From Streptomyces qinzhouensis (GTDB lineage: Bacteria; Actinomycetota; Actinomycetes; Streptomycetales; Streptomycetaceae), in the NCBI RefSeq assembly GCF_007856155.1, contig NZ_CP042266.1:1736001-1800000 (forward strand): a stretch of DNA of 64,000 bases, given 5' to 3'. The notes under the pieces were generated by a model. It did no database searches, was not told where the DNA came from, and worked only from the letters and a program-made list of their open reading frames with translations. Below, one piece after another: positions 41,082-50,854 of this stretch (within the stretch, counting starts at the first letter, position 1; each line of letters starts with the position of its first letter). A program made the position numbers and the translations under genes.

Positions 41082-42152
41082 TCAGCCGGAGGCTGTCGTC
41101 GCGCGGATCCAACGCGTCAGCGTGGTCGCGGCCGCGCCCGAGTCGAGGGAGTCCGTCGCGCGGGCGATCCCCGAGGCGATCTGGGCCGTCAGGGGCTCGT
41201 CCGTCGGCGCCAGCGCCACCAGCGCGGCCGCCGCGTTCAGCAGGACCGCGTCCCGTACCGGCCCCCGCTCGCCCGCGAGCACCCGGGTCGCGACCTCCGC
41301 GTTGTAGGAGGCGTCCGCGCCCCGCAGGGCCTCGACGGGGACGAGGTCGATGCCCACGTCACGCGGGTCGAAGGCCTCCTCCCGTACCGTGCCGTCGCGG
41401 ACGATCCAGACCCGGGACGTCGCCGTGGTGGTCAGCTCGTCCAGGCCGTCGTCGCCGCGGAAGACCAGCGCCGAGGAGCCTCGCTCGGCCAGTACCCCGG
41501 CCATGATCGGGGCCATCCGGGCGTCGGCGACCCCCGTCGCCTGCGCCCTGACCCGTGCGGGGTTGGTCAGCGGACCGAGGAAGTTGAACGTGGTCCGGAT
41601 CCCCAGCTCCTTGCGGGCGGCCGCCACATGCCGCAGCGCGGGGTGGAACTTGACCGCGAAGCAGAACGTGATCCCGGCCTCCTCGGCGACCTCCGCGACC
41701 CGCCGGGGCGTGAGCTCCAGATTGACGCCGAGCTTCTCCAGGACGTCGGACGCGCCGGAGGCGCTGGAGGCGGCGCGGTTGCCGTGCTTGACGACCTTGG
41801 CGCCGGTCCCGGCGACCACGATCGAAGCCATCGTGGAGATGTTGACGGTCTTGGCGCCGTCGCCGCCGGTGCCGACGATGTCCACGGTGTCCCCGGGTAC
41901 GTCGATCAGATGCGCGTGCGCGTACATCGTCCGGACCAGGCCGGAGATCTCCGCCACCGTCTCGCCCTTGGCCCGCAGCGCCACCGCGAAACCGGCGATC
42001 TGCGCGTCCGTCGCCTCCCCGCTCAGAATGCGGTCCATCGCCCAGGCCGTGGCGTCCGCGCTCTGGTCGTGGTTGGTGAGGAGGGAGTCCAGGACGGCCG
42101 GCCAGGAGTATCCCGCCACGCTGTCGCCGCCGACCGGGGTCACAACGTTCAT
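41082..42152 (-). CDS. trpD: Anthranilate phosphoribosyltransferase
   Basis: 356 residues; second step of tryptophan synthesis, joining anthranilate and PRPP. Phosphate-binding [71 protein letters not shown] and GDDGLDELT are all present. ATG 42152 follows AGGAG at 7 bases; an ORF start at 42218 is upstream of it. Lies between the qcr cluster and an intergenic repeat block, away from trpEG; no leader peptide is seen. Its upstream gap of 130 bases contains the qcrB terminator. Confidence 0.95.
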   Translation of the reverse strand: MNVVTPVGGDSVAGYSWPAVLDSLLTNHDQSADATAWAMDRILSGEATDAQIAGFAVALRAKGETVAEISGLVRTMYAHAHLIDVPGDTVDIVGTGGDGAKTVNISTMASIVVAGTGAKVVKHGNRAASSASGASDVLEKLGVNLELTPRRVAEVAEEAGITFCFAVKFHPALRHVAAARKELGIRTTFNFLGPLTNPARVRAQATGVADARMAPIMAGVLAERGSSALVFRGDDGLDELTTTATSRVWIVRDGTVREEAFDPRDVGIDLVPVEALRGADASYNAEVATRVLAGERGPVRDAVLLNAAAALVALAPTDEPLTAQIASGIARATDSLDSGAAATTLTRWIRATTASG

Positions 42153-42210
42153 GGTCCGCTCCTGGGTCCATCGTGAATAAGGGATGGCTCCCACCCTATC
42201 CAGCGCCGGG

Positions 42211-42256
42211 CACGGCAAAGAGCCCCGTCCGGGCAGTGGACGGGGCTCTTGCCGTG
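42211..42256 (-). terminator. Terminator after qcrB
   Basis: Arms 42211-42230 and 42238-42256 form a 19-bp stem with a single bulged A and a 7-base loop; it sits 27 bases past the qcrB stop and closes the ctaE-qcrCAB transcript. It is symmetrical and could act both ways. Confidence 0.85.
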
Positions 42257-42282
42257 GCGACGCTTCAGTGGTCGTTCAGCGG

Positions 42283-43965
42283 TCAGTGCTTGCCGCTGGT
42301 GACCTCCTCGTGCTCATCGTGCCCGTGGCCGTGACCATGGGCCGCGGCGATCTCCTCGTACTCCTCGCGGGTGGCCTTGGGGATCTGGTTCCCCTCGCCG
42401 TAGAAGCCCTTGCTGAGCTTCGCGCGGAACTTCTGGACGGGCGAGACCTTGCGGCGCACACCGTTCTCGTCGACCTCGGGGCCGATTTCGAGCGGCTGGT
42501 GCTGGACGTGCGTGGTGAGGGTGTGCAGGTCCGCCTGGCTGAGCGGCTCGTGCACCTCGATGAACTCACCGTGCGGCAGCCGCTTGATGATGCCGGACTC
42601 GCGTCCGTGCAGCACCTTGTCGCGGTCCCGGCGCTGGAGGCCCAGGCAGATGCGCTTGGTGATGATGAACGCCAGGACCGGTCCCACGAAGAAGAAGATC
42701 CGGACGAACCAGGTGATCGCGTTGATCGACAGATGGAAGTGGGTGGCGAAGAGGTCGTTGCCACCACCGATCAGCATGATGAAGTACGCGAACAGCCAGG
42801 CCACACCGAAGGCGGTACGGGTCGGGGCGTTGCGCGGGCGGTCCAGGATGTGGTGCTCGCGCTTGTCGCCGGTGACCCAGGACTCGATGAACGGATAGAC
42901 CGCGATCGCGCCCAGCACCAGCGGGAAGATCACCAGCGGGATGAACACGCCCAGGGCGAGGGTATGGCCCCAAGCGTTGATCTCCCAGCCGGGCATCACT
43001 CGGATCAGACCCTCGGCGAAGCCCATGTACCAGTCAGGTTGCGCGCCGGTGGAGACTTGGTCGATCCGATAGGGACCGACCGCCCAGACCGGGTTGAGCG
43101 TCGCGATCGCCGCGACCACCGCGATGACACCGAAGACCAGGAAGAAGAAGCCTCCGGCCTTGGCCATGTAGACCGGCAGCAGCGGCATGCCGACGACGTT
43201 CTTGTTGGTCCGGCCGGGACCCGCGTACTGGGTGTGCTTGTGGTAGATGACCAGGATCAGATGGCCGACCAACAGCGCCATCATGATGCCGGGCAGCAGC
43301 AGGATGTGGATCGAGTAGAACCGGGGCACGAAGTCGTGGCCGGGGAACTCGCCGCCGAACAGGAACATCGAGATGTACGTACCGACGATCGGCACGGACA
43401 GGATCGCGCCCTGCATGAAGCGGACACCGGTGCCGGAGATCAGGTCGTCCGGGAGCGAGTAACCGGTGAAACCGGTGAACATGCCCAGGACCAGCAGCAG
43501 GAAGCCGAACAGCCAGTTGACCTCACGCGGCTTGCGGAACGCGCCGGTGAAGAAGACGCGCATCATGTGGACCATCATCGCGGCGACGAAGATCAGCGCG
43601 GCCCAGTGGTGGATCTGGCGGATCAGCAGACCGCCGCGGACGTCGAAGCTGATGTCCATGGTCGAGGCGAACGCCTCGGACACCTTCACGCCCTGGAGGG
43701 GAACGTAGCTGCCCTCGTAGACGATCTCGTTCATCGACGGGTTGAAGAACAGCGTCAGATACACACCCGTGAGGATGATGATGATGAAGCTGTAGAGGCA
43801 GATCTCACCGAGCATGAAGGACCAGTGGTCCGGGAAGATCTTCCGCATATTGGCCTTGGCGAGGGAGTAGATCCCCAGCCGGCCGTCCGCCCAGTCGGCG
43901 ACCCGCTCGCCCGCGGGTGCCTTGCGGTCGTCCGCGGACTGCTTGTTCTCAGTCGTAGTACTCAT
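42283..43965 (-). CDS. qcrB: Cytochrome bc1 complex cytochrome b subunit
   Basis: 560 residues; quinol-oxidising membrane subunit of the actinobacterial bc1 complex. Haem-ligand His pairs are in RQIHHWAALIFVAAMMVHMMRVFF and in FVPRFYSIHILLLPGIMMALLVGHLILV; the quinol-site PDWYMGF motif is present (actinobacterial form of PEWY). About nine membrane helices, then a long cytoplasmic C-terminal extension of ~130 residues ending in a His-rich stretch (HGHGHGHDEHEE), found in actinobacteria. ATG 43965 overlaps the qcrA stop (ATGA) and follows GGGAG. Confidence 0.97.
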   Translation of the reverse strand: MSTTTENKQSADDRKAPAGERVADWADGRLGIYSLAKANMRKIFPDHWSFMLGEICLYSFIIIILTGVYLTLFFNPSMNEIVYEGSYVPLQGVKVSEAFASTMDISFDVRGGLLIRQIHHWAALIFVAAMMVHMMRVFFTGAFRKPREVNWLFGFLLLVLGMFTGFTGYSLPDDLISGTGVRFMQGAILSVPIVGTYISMFLFGGEFPGHDFVPRFYSIHILLLPGIMMALLVGHLILVIYHKHTQYAGPGRTNKNVVGMPLLPVYMAKAGGFFFLVFGVIAVVAAIATLNPVWAVGPYRIDQVSTGAQPDWYMGFAEGLIRVMPGWEINAWGHTLALGVFIPLVIFPLVLGAIAVYPFIESWVTGDKREHHILDRPRNAPTRTAFGVAWLFAYFIMLIGGGNDLFATHFHLSINAITWFVRIFFFVGPVLAFIITKRICLGLQRRDRDKVLHGRESGIIKRLPHGEFIEVHEPLSQADLHTLTTHVQHQPLEIGPEVDENGVRRKVSPVQKFRAKLSKGFYGEGNQIPKATREEYEEIAAAHGHGHGHDEHEEVTSGKH

Positions 43966-45044
43966 CCGCGCTCCCAGAAGGCGGCACCGACAGGCTCCTC
44001 GAAGTCGCCGAGCGCTTCCAGGTTGCCCTCGGCGTTCACACCGATCTTCAGCTGCGGAAGCGGGTGCCCCGCCGGGCCGAAGATGACGCGGGCGCCGTCG
44101 GAGAGGTCGAAGGTGGATTGGTGACACGGGCACAGCACATGGTGCGTCTGCTGCTCGTAGAGGCTGATCGGGCAGCCGACGTGGGTGCAGACCTTGGAGA
44201 AGGCGACGATGCCGTCGTGCGACCAGTCCAGCTCGCGCTTGTCCTTGATGTCCTCCGGCTTGATCCGGACGAGCATCAGGGCCGCCTTGCCCATCTGAAT
44301 CTGCCAGTCGTGGGCGTGCGGGTCGAGGCCCTCGGGGCTGGCGAAGACCAGCGAGCCGACGGTGATGTCCTCGGGCCGCAGCGGCTCATTGGTGTTCATG
44401 TTGATGAGCTGCTTGCCCTTGGCCCACAGGGTGGAGCGGAGCTTCTTCTCCGGCAGCGGACCGAGGTCGCGCAGCAGGACCACACCGGAGAGCGGCACCA
44501 GGGCCATCGCACCGAACATGGTGTTGCGGATCAGCTTGCGCCGGCCGAAGCCGGACTCCTCGTTGCCCGCCCGCCAGTCGGCCATGACCTGGGCCTTGAC
44601 CTCGGGGGACGCCTCGATGGGATGCCGGTCGTCGGCGACCTCGGCATCGGACATCAGGGTACGGGCCCAGTGGACCGCGCCCGCGCCGATGCAGAAGAGG
44701 GCGATGCCCAGCGTCAGACCGAGCGAGAAGTTCAGCGCGCTCACATGGCCGAACGGGAAGATGTACACGATCTTGTCGATCGGGAAGATGACGTAGCAGG
44801 CGATGAAGCCCACGGTCGCCAGCATCGACAGCGTGAACAGGAAAGCGACGGTGCGCTCGGAGCGCTTGGCGGCAGCCTCGTCGATGTCCTGGATGCGCGG
44901 CTTGTGGGCCGGCAGTCCCGGGTCGGCGAAGGGGTCGGCGGAACCGGCCCCGTGCGGGGTCACGGCGGTGCCGCCCCCGGCCGCGCCGTGCGCGGCGGCC
45001 TGCTCGTGCGGCAGGTTCTCTTCTGGAATGTCTTGGCTACTCAT
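43962..45044 (-). CDS. qcrA: Rieske iron-sulfur subunit of the bc1 complex
   Basis: 360 residues. Three membrane helices (two near residues 65-125, a third at ~190), as in actinobacterial QcrA rather than the single helix of proteobacteria. C-terminal Rieske domain with CTHVGC and CPCHQS cluster motifs ligating [2Fe-2S] through two Cys and two His, then GPAGHPLPQL. Accepts electrons from quinol at QcrB and passes them to QcrC. Overlaps both neighbours by four bases. Confidence 0.97.
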   Translation of the reverse strand: MSSQDIPEENLPHEQAAAHGAAGGGTAVTPHGAGSADPFADPGLPAHKPRIQDIDEAAAKRSERTVAFLFTLSMLATVGFIACYVIFPIDKIVYIFPFGHVSALNFSLGLTLGIALFCIGAGAVHWARTLMSDAEVADDRHPIEASPEVKAQVMADWRAGNEESGFGRRKLIRNTMFGAMALVPLSGVVLLRDLGPLPEKKLRSTLWAKGKQLINMNTNEPLRPEDITVGSLVFASPEGLDPHAHDWQIQMGKAALMLVRIKPEDIKDKRELDWSHDGIVAFSKVCTHVGCPISLYEQQTHHVLCPCHQSTFDLSDGARVIFGPAGHPLPQLKIGVNAEGNLEALGDFEEPVGAAFWERG

Positions 45045-45850
45045 GACTTCTTGGCCTTAGCGGTGTGGGCCGCGACCCAGACGGCAACTGCGATCAGCGC
45101 GCCGAGCCCGAAGACCCAGGCGAAGAGACCCTCACTGACGGGGCCGAGAGCACCGAGGGAGAGGCCACCGGGGCTCTCCGACTGGCTGTCGTTCATCTCC
45201 TGGACGTAGGCGATGATGTCCCGCTTCTCCTGCTCGGGCATGATGCCGTCGGGGAAGGAGGGCATGTTCTGCGGGCCGGTCTGCATGGCCTCGTAGATGT
45301 GCTTGGCACTGACGCCCTCGAGGGTGGGGGCGTACTTGCCCTCGGTGAGCGCGCCGCCCTTGCCCGAGAAGTTGTGGCACTGGGCGCAGTTGTTACGGAA
45401 GAGGTCGCCGCCCTTGGCGACGTCCGCACCCGTGGGGCTGTACTGCTTCTCGGTCGGTGTGACCGGGCCGGCCCCCATAGCGCCGATGAAGGCCGCCAAC
45501 TGGTCGACCTCGGCCTGGGTGTAGACGGCCGGCTTCTTCGGCACCTGGGCGCCGGGCTGCTGGGCCGGCATCCGGCCGGTGGTGACCTGGAAGTCGACCG
45601 CGGCGGAGCCGACGCCGACCAGGCTCGGGCCGTCGGTCGTACCTTCACCGCCCGTTCCGTGGCAGCTCGCGCAGCCGACGGTATAGAGCTTCTTGCCCTC
45701 CTCGATGGCGAGGGACTGGGCGGTTTCGTCAGCCTGTGCCTTGTCCGCCGGCGCGAACGCGGCGTACAGCCCCCCGGTAGCCGCCAGCGCGAGGAGTAGG
45801 ACGACGATCGCCGCCAGCGGATGGCGTCGTCGTGCGGAGAGCTTTTTCAC
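45041..45850 (-). CDS. qcrC: Di-haem cytochrome c subunit of the bc1 complex
   Basis: 269 residues. N-terminal anchor/signal helix, two cytochrome c domains with haem motifs CASCHG and CAQCHN, and a C-terminal membrane helix (GLFAWVFGLGALIAVAVWVAAHT). The two-haem QcrC replaces a soluble cytochrome c and delivers electrons directly to the aa3 oxidase, making a supercomplex. ATG 45850; stop overlaps the qcrA ATG (ATGA). The 129-base gap to ctaE contains a GGGCGG/CCGCCC hairpin and a 10-base direct repeat GTCTGTCTGC. Confidence 0.97.
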   Translation of the reverse strand: MKKLSARRRHPLAAIVVLLLALAATGGLYAAFAPADKAQADETAQSLAIEEGKKLYTVGCASCHGTGGEGTTDGPSLVGVGSAAVDFQVTTGRMPAQQPGAQVPKKPAVYTQAEVDQLAAFIGAMGAGPVTPTEKQYSPTGADVAKGGDLFRNNCAQCHNFSGKGGALTEGKYAPTLEGVSAKHIYEAMQTGPQNMPSFPDGIMPEQEKRDIIAYVQEMNDSQSESPGGLSLGALGPVSEGLFAWVFGLGALIAVAVWVAAHTAKAKKS

Positions 45851-45979
45851 GGATTACCCCGGTGTCAGGATTTTCTGCGTCGTGCTTCTGGACTGTGTCT
45901 GTCTGCGTCTGTCTGCGGGCCGCCGGGCGGTCTGCCGCCGGCAGCGGCTCGAGCGTCGGGCGGCGGACCGCCCGCCCCA

Positions 45980-46597
45980 TTACTTGATCATGTAGATCGT
46001 GAGGAAGAGGCCGATCCAGACGACATCGACGAAGTGCCAGTAGTACGACACGACGATGGCGGAGGTGGCCTGCTCATGGGTGAAGCGCCGGGCCGCGTAG
46101 GTACGCCCCAGGACCAGCAGGAAGGCGATGAGACCGCCGAGGACGTGCAGTCCGTGGAAGCCGGTGGTCAGGTAGAAGATCGAACCGTAGGGGTCCGACT
46201 TCAGCGAGAGACCGTGCTGGACCAGCTCGGTGTACTCGTACACCTGGCCGCCGATGAAGATCGCGCCCATGATGAAGGTAACGATGAACCATGTCCGCAG
46301 CTTCTTCACATCACCGCGCTCGGCGGCGAAGACGCCGAGCTGACAGGTGAGGGAGGAGAGCACCAGGATCGTGGTGTTCGTCGCCGAGAAGGGAAAGTTG
46401 AGAAGGTCCGCCCGCTCACTCCAGAAGTCGGCACCCGTCACCGAACGCAGAGTGAAGTACATCGCGAAGAGCGCCGCGAAGAACATCAGCTCGGAACTCA
46501 ACCAGATGATGGTTCCGACGCTGGTGAGGTTCGGTCGATTGACCGACGGGTGCGCGTGCCCGATATCTACTGTCGTTGCTGTCGCCACGACCGACAT
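45980..46597 (-). CDS. ctaE: Cytochrome c oxidase subunit III
   Basis: 205 residues with five membrane helices, the actinobacterial short form. [47 protein letters not shown] and [21 protein letters not shown] are family signatures. ATG 46597 has no ribosome site and lies inside a 21-bp palindrome (46588-46608). It leads the ctaE-qcrCAB operon, physically linking oxidase and bc1 genes. Confidence 0.96.
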   Translation of the reverse strand: MSVVATATTVDIGHAHPSVNRPNLTSVGTIIWLSSELMFFAALFAMYFTLRSVTGADFWSERADLLNFPFSATNTTILVLSSLTCQLGVFAAERGDVKKLRTWFIVTFIMGAIFIGGQVYEYTELVQHGLSLKSDPYGSIFYLTTGFHGLHVLGGLIAFLLVLGRTYAARRFTHEQATSAIVVSYYWHFVDVVWIGLFLTIYMIK

Positions 46598-46608
46598 TAT
46601 GTCGGTCG
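46588..46608 (-). promoter_or_regulatory. Palindrome overlapping the ctaE start codon
   Basis: Arms CGACCGACAT (46588-46597) and ATGTCGGTCG (46599-46608) are perfect complements around one base. Because the arm contains the first codons of ctaE, the structure could be an operator at a leaderless start or an RNA hairpin that hides the start codon. Confidence 0.6.
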
Positions 46609-46779
46609 CTTATCCCGCCCTCACTCCGGGGGGTGCCGTTCGGTGTGTCAGCGGCCCCGTCCCAGCTCGAACGGCCCATCGCGCGGGCCGGAAAGCGAGC
46701 GCCGGGCGACTGACGGCCCAGGGGTGGACGGAGTAGCATCCGCCCCATCGGTACCAGGGTCCGACGATGCGGAGGAACG

Positions 46780-47181
46780 ATGCAGCCGACCGCCACCGTG
46801 CTGGTCTACAGCAACAACGCCAACACCCGTGAGCAGGTGCGGCTGGCCGCGGGACGACGGCCGGCCGCCGATGTGCCGCCGGTCGAGTTCGTGGAGTGCG
46901 CCACCCTGCCGGCCGTGCTGGCCCGGCTGGACCGGGGCGGCGTCGACGTCTGTGTCCTGGACGGGGAGACCGTGCCCGCCGGCGGTATGGGTGTCTGCCG
47001 CCAGATCAAGGACGAGGTCTTCGACTGCCCGCCGGTGCTGCTGCTGATCGGGCGCCCGCAGGACGCCTGGCTGGCGACGTGGAGCCGGGCGGACGCGGCG
47101 GTGACGCTGCCGGTGGACCCGGTGGACCTGGCCGACGCGCTGGCGTCCCTGCTGCGCTCCCGTACGGCCGTGGACGCCTGA
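46780..47181 (+). CDS. Lone receiver-like protein
   Basis: 133 residues with a response-regulator-like alpha/beta fold and no output domain. VLVYSNNANTREQV replaces the usual acidic-pair N-terminus; VDVCVLDGETVPAGG keeps an Asp where the phospho-acceptor would be; TLPVDPVDLADAL replaces the conserved Lys-Pro. So phosphotransfer is doubtful: a pseudo-receiver. ATG 46780 follows GGAGGAACG. Divergent from ctaE and flanked by a strong terminator; conserved beside the oxidase genes in Streptomyces from memory. Confidence 0.75.
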   Translation: MQPTATVLVYSNNANTREQVRLAAGRRPAADVPPVEFVECATLPAVLARLDRGGVDVCVLDGETVPAGGMGVCRQIKDEVFDCPPVLLLIGRPQDAWLATWSRADAAVTLPVDPVDLADALASLLRSRTAVDA

Positions 47182-47211
47182 CGGGCGGTTCTCCCCCTTC
47201 AGGAGGCTTCC

Positions 47212-47254
47212 GGGGGCCCCTGTGAGCGGCCGGTGGCCGCTCACAGGGGCCCCC
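47212..47254. terminator. Strong bidirectional terminator
   Basis: Perfect 20-bp stem (47212-47231 with 47235-47254), 3-base loop, followed on the plus strand by GTTCCGCTTTT. Separates the receiver-like gene from the convergent L,D-transpeptidase gene. Confidence 0.85.
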
Positions 47255-47355
47255 GTTCCGCTTTTCGGGTGAAGCCGGCGACACCCGGGGCGCGGAGGTT
47301 CCCGTACGGCCCCCTGAGCGCGTTGTGGGGCCGTACGGGTGATCGGGGCGGCGGA

Positions 47356-48606
47356 TCAGATCTGCGGGCGCAGCCGGGCCGCGTCGATGGCGCTGCTGCC
47401 GTCGGGCTTGGTGTCGGCGTTCAGGGCACTGCCCTCGCGCCATTCCGGCCAGTCCATGTTCCAGTCGCCGTAGCCGTTGCCGAAGACGTCCATGCCCTCG
47501 CCGATGCTGTTGATCACCTCGACGAGGTCGCCTTCCTTGAAGGTCTCGTAGAACCAGGCGGCGTTGCGGGTGGACATGCCGGTGCAGCCGTGGCTGACAT
47601 TGGCATAGCCGTGGGAACCGAGGGACCAGGGCGCGGCGTGGACGTACTCACCGCTCCAGGTGACCCGGGTGGCGTAGTAGACGGGCAGGTTGTACGCCTC
47701 GGAGCCGCCGATACCGACGCTGGAGCCGCGCATGCGGACGAAGTATTCCTTGCCGAGCACGACCTTGACGCCGTTGCGGGTGGCGAAGCCCGGCTTGCCG
47801 GTGGTGATCGGAACGGAGCGGATCACTTCACCGTTCTGGAGCACGGTCATCCAGTGCGAGGAGGCGTTCACGATGGCTTCCATACGGTCGCCGAACTCCA
47901 TCTTCAGGGGCTCGCCGGGCGGACCGCCGTAGAGCCCCTTGGCGATCTTCACGCCCTGGAGGTTGTTGGTGACCGTCACCTTGCCGCCCGAGGGCCAGTA
48001 CTCCTTGGGGCGGAAGTGGAGGACGTCGTCGTTGAGCCAGTGCCAGGCGCCTTCGACACCGGGCTTGATATCGACCTTGAGACCACGTTCCACGGCCGGC
48101 CGGGCCGAGCGTTCCACGGGGGCGCTCAGCTCGGCGATGATCGGCTGGCCGACGCCGTACTCGCCGCTCTCCGGGGCGAACTCGACGGTCAGCTGCTCCT
48201 TGGCCGGGGCGGTGGCGAAGGTGAGGGTACGGCCGCCAGGAGAGCCCTCCGAATTCTCCGTGGCGACCCGGGCGGTGTACTTGGCACCGGCCGACAGGGC
48301 GCTGGTGGAGCGCCAGCGCACCCCGTCGGCGGTGAGTTCGCCTGCGAGGTGGTGCCCGGTGTCGTCGACGACGGAGACATCCGTGATGCGCCCCTCTTCG
48401 CGTTTCACGGTGACTTCGAGCGGCTTGTCGGGGTCGACCTTCTTACCCCCCTGGGGAGTGTTGAAGGTGACCTGCTTGGCCGCGTCGTAGGGCTTGGTCG
48501 TCAGCGGGTCGGGGCCTGCCTCGCCGCAGGCGATCGCGACCGCACCGAGAGAGACCAGCAGCAGGGAGCAGCGGAGGGCGGTGCGAGACCGGGGCGTGTG
48601 GTTCAT
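47356..48606 (-). CDS. L,D-transpeptidase lipoprotein (Ig-like plus YkuD)
   Basis: 416 residues. Lipoprotein signal with lipobox AIACG, two Ig-like beta domains (about 40-150 and 150-250), and a C-terminal YkuD catalytic domain with HAAPWSLGSHGYANVSHGCTGMS holding the catalytic Cys and His. Same layout as mycobacterial LdtMt2. Makes 3-3 cross-links between meso- or LL-DAP residues in peptidoglycan. ATG 48606. It lies inside the oxidase gene cluster between ctaF and the receiver-like gene but is bounded by terminators on both sides. Confidence 0.93.
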   Translation of the reverse strand: MNHTPRSRTALRCSLLLVSLGAVAIACGEAGPDPLTTKPYDAAKQVTFNTPQGGKKVDPDKPLEVTVKREEGRITDVSVVDDTGHHLAGELTADGVRWRSTSALSAGAKYTARVATENSEGSPGGRTLTFATAPAKEQLTVEFAPESGEYGVGQPIIAELSAPVERSARPAVERGLKVDIKPGVEGAWHWLNDDVLHFRPKEYWPSGGKVTVTNNLQGVKIAKGLYGGPPGEPLKMEFGDRMEAIVNASSHWMTVLQNGEVIRSVPITTGKPGFATRNGVKVVLGKEYFVRMRGSSVGIGGSEAYNLPVYYATRVTWSGEYVHAAPWSLGSHGYANVSHGCTGMSTRNAAWFYETFKEGDLVEVINSIGEGMDVFGNGYGDWNMDWPEWREGSALNADTKPDGSSAIDAARLRPQI

Positions 48607-48664
48607 AGCTCACACCGTAGGAAGATCGCCTCCCGGGAGCGCGCTGGATGCGTACAAAAGGGGA

Positions 48665-48702
48665 GGGCCCGGGTCCCCCTGGGTGAAGGGGGACCCGGGC
48701 CC
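48665..48702 (-). terminator. Terminator after ctaF
   Basis: Perfect 16-bp stem (48665-48680 with 48687-48702), 6-base loop, then CCCTCCCCTTTTG on the minus strand. Closes the ctaCDF operon ahead of the L,D-transpeptidase gene. Confidence 0.88.
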
Positions 48703-48728
48703 GGTGTGTGCCGTTGACACGGACCGTT

Positions 48729-49127
48729 TTACTGGTTCTGGTTCTCGCCCCGGTAGTACTCGAAGACCCAGGCCCAGATGCTGACCAGGATGATCGGCGC
48801 CGAGAAGTACATCAGCCACCAGCCGATCGCCACCGAGAGGAAGGCGAGGGCACCACCGGCGGCCAGGAAGAGCGGCGCCCAGCTGTGCGGGGAGAAGAAG
48901 CCGACCTCGCCGGCCTCGTCCGCGACATCGGCCTCCTTGTCGTCCTGGGCCATCGCGTCGACCCGCCGGGCCGTGAAGGCCAGGTAGAAGCCGACCATGA
49001 CGCTCAGGCCGAAGGCCATGAAGAGCGCGGTGGTACCGGCCGGCTCCTTCGACCAGACGCCGTAGAGGATGGCGATGGCGAGGATGAAGACGCTCAGCCA
49101 GATGAACATCCGTCCTTGGATCTTCAC
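48729..49127 (-). CDS. ctaF: Cytochrome c oxidase subunit IV (actinobacterial CtaF)
   Basis: 132 residues with four membrane helices ([73 protein letters not shown]). Matches the small CtaF subunit specific to actinobacterial aa3 oxidase. GTG 49127 overlaps the ctaD stop (GTGA). Structural subunit of the bc1-aa3 supercomplex. Confidence 0.94.
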   Translation of the reverse strand: MKIQGRMFIWLSVFILAIAILYGVWSKEPAGTTALFMAFGLSVMVGFYLAFTARRVDAMAQDDKEADVADEAGEVGFFSPHSWAPLFLAAGGALAFLSVAIGWWLMYFSAPIILVSIWAWVFEYYRGENQNQ

Positions 49128-50854
49128 TTGCCGGCCTCCTTCCCGGAGATCTGGGCGGTGTCGCCGTGGTGCTCCAGCTGGTCGAGCGCGGCGATCTCCG
49201 GGTGGTGCAGATCGAACGCGGGCGATTCGGAGCGGATACGCGGAAGGGTGAGGAAGTTATGCCGCGGCGGCGGGCAAGACGTAGCCCATTCGAGGGAACG
49301 GCCATAGCCCCACGGGTCGTCGACCTCGACCTTCTTGCCGTACTTCGCCGTCTTCCAGACGTTGTACATAAACGGCAGCAGCGAGGCTCCGAGGACGAAC
49401 GAGCTGATCGTGGAGATGGTGTTCAGCGCGGTGAATCCGTCGGCGGCGAGATAGTCCGCGTACCGGCGCGGCATACCTTCGGCACCCAGCCAGTGCTGGA
49501 CCAGGAAGGTGCCGTGGAAGCCGAGGAACAGCGTCCAGAAGGTGATCTTGCCGAGCCGCTCGTCCAGCATCTTGCCGGTGAACTTGGGCCACCAGAAGTG
49601 GAAGCCGGCGAACATCGCGAAGACCACGGTGCCGAAGACGACGTAGTGGAAGTGCGCGACGACGAAGTACGAGTCGGAGACGTGGAAGTCCAGCGGCGGC
49701 GAGGCCAGGATGACACCGGTCAGACCACCGAAGGTGAAGGTGATCAGGAAGCCGATGGTCCAGAGCATCGGTGTCTCGAAGGACAGCGATCCCTTCCACA
49801 TGGTGCCGATCCAGTTGAAGAACTTCACACCGGTCGGGACCGCGATCAGGAAGGTCATGAAGGAGAAGAACGGCAGCAGTACACCGCCGGTGACATACAT
49901 ATGGTGCGCCCACACCGTCACCGAGAGACCGGCGATGGCGATGGTGGCGGCGACCAGGCCCATGTAGCCGAACATCGGCTTCCGCGAGAAGACCGGAATG
50001 ATCTCCGAGACGATGCCGAAGAACGGCAGGGCGATGATGTACACCTCTGGATGGCCGAAGAACCAGAAGAGGTGTTGCCAGAGCAAGGCGCCGCCGTTTG
50101 CGGCGTCAAAGATCTGTGCACCGAATTTCCGGTCGGCCTCCAGCGCGAAGAGCGCGGCGGCGAGCACCGGGAAGGCGAGCAGCACCAGCACACCGGTGAG
50201 CAGCACGTTCCAGGTGAAGATCGGCATCCGGAACATCGTCATGCCGGGTGCGCGCATGCAGATGATCGTGGTGATGAAGTTGACCGAGCCGAGGATCGTA
50301 CCGAAGCCGGAGAAGGCCAGACCCATGATCCACAGATCGGCGCCGACGCCCGGCGAGCGGACGGCGTCCGACAGCGGGGAGTAGGCGAACCAGCCGAAGT
50401 CGGCCGCACCCTGCGGGGTGAGGAAGCCGGCCACCGCGATCAGCGAACCGAAGAGGTACAGCCAGTACGCGAACATGTTCAGCCGCGGGAACGCCACATC
50501 GGGCGCACCGATCTGGAGCGGCATGATCCAGTTGGCGAATCCGGCGAACAGCGGCGTCGCGAACATCAGCAGCATGATCGTGCCGTGCATCGTGAACGCC
50601 TGGTTGAACTGCTCGTTCGACATGATCTGCGTGCCGGGGCGAGCGAGCTCGGCGCGCATGAAGAGCGCCATCACGCCACCGATGACGAAGAACACGAACG
50701 ACGTGACCAGGTAGAGCGTACCGATGGTCTTGTGGTCGGTGGTGGTCATCCACTTCACCACCACATTGCCCGGCTGCTTGCGCCGGACCGGCAGCTCGTT
50801 CTCGTACGAGTCGTCGGTCGCGGCGGCACCCTGGGATTCGTTGAGGATGCTCAC
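49124..50854 (-). CDS. ctaD: Cytochrome c oxidase subunit I (aa3 type)
   Basis: 576 residues, twelve membrane helices. Haem a ligand in [12 protein letters not shown]; CuB/haem a3 region [21 protein letters not shown] with the cross-linked Tyr, AHHMYVTG, and the C-terminal [15 protein letters not shown] with haem ligands; proton-channel SFETP and GLTGVI are present. Reduces oxygen and pumps protons. GTG 50854 overlaps the ctaC stop. Confidence 0.98.
   Translation of the reverse strand: MSILNESQGAAATDDSYENELPVRRKQPGNVVVKWMTTTDHKTIGTLYLVTSFVFFVIGGVMALFMRAELARPGTQIMSNEQFNQAFTMHGTIMLLMFATPLFAGFANWIMPLQIGAPDVAFPRLNMFAYWLYLFGSLIAVAGFLTPQGAADFGWFAYSPLSDAVRSPGVGADLWIMGLAFSGFGTILGSVNFITTIICMRAPGMTMFRMPIFTWNVLLTGVLVLLAFPVLAAALFALEADRKFGAQIFDAANGGALLWQHLFWFFGHPEVYIIALPFFGIVSEIIPVFSRKPMFGYMGLVAATIAIAGLSVTVWAHHMYVTGGVLLPFFSFMTFLIAVPTGVKFFNWIGTMWKGSLSFETPMLWTIGFLITFTFGGLTGVILASPPLDFHVSDSYFVVAHFHYVVFGTVVFAMFAGFHFWWPKFTGKMLDERLGKITFWTLFLGFHGTFLVQHWLGAEGMPRRYADYLAADGFTALNTISTISSFVLGASLLPFMYNVWKTAKYGKKVEVDDPWGYGRSLEWATSCPPPRHNFLTLPRIRSESPAFDLHHPEIAALDQLEHHGDTAQISGKEAGK

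Noticed and set aside
45851..45979. Hairpin between ctaE and qcrC as a terminator
   Set aside because: Only six bp with no U-run, and ctaE-qcrCAB spacing and order favour one operon; noted as possible attenuation only.
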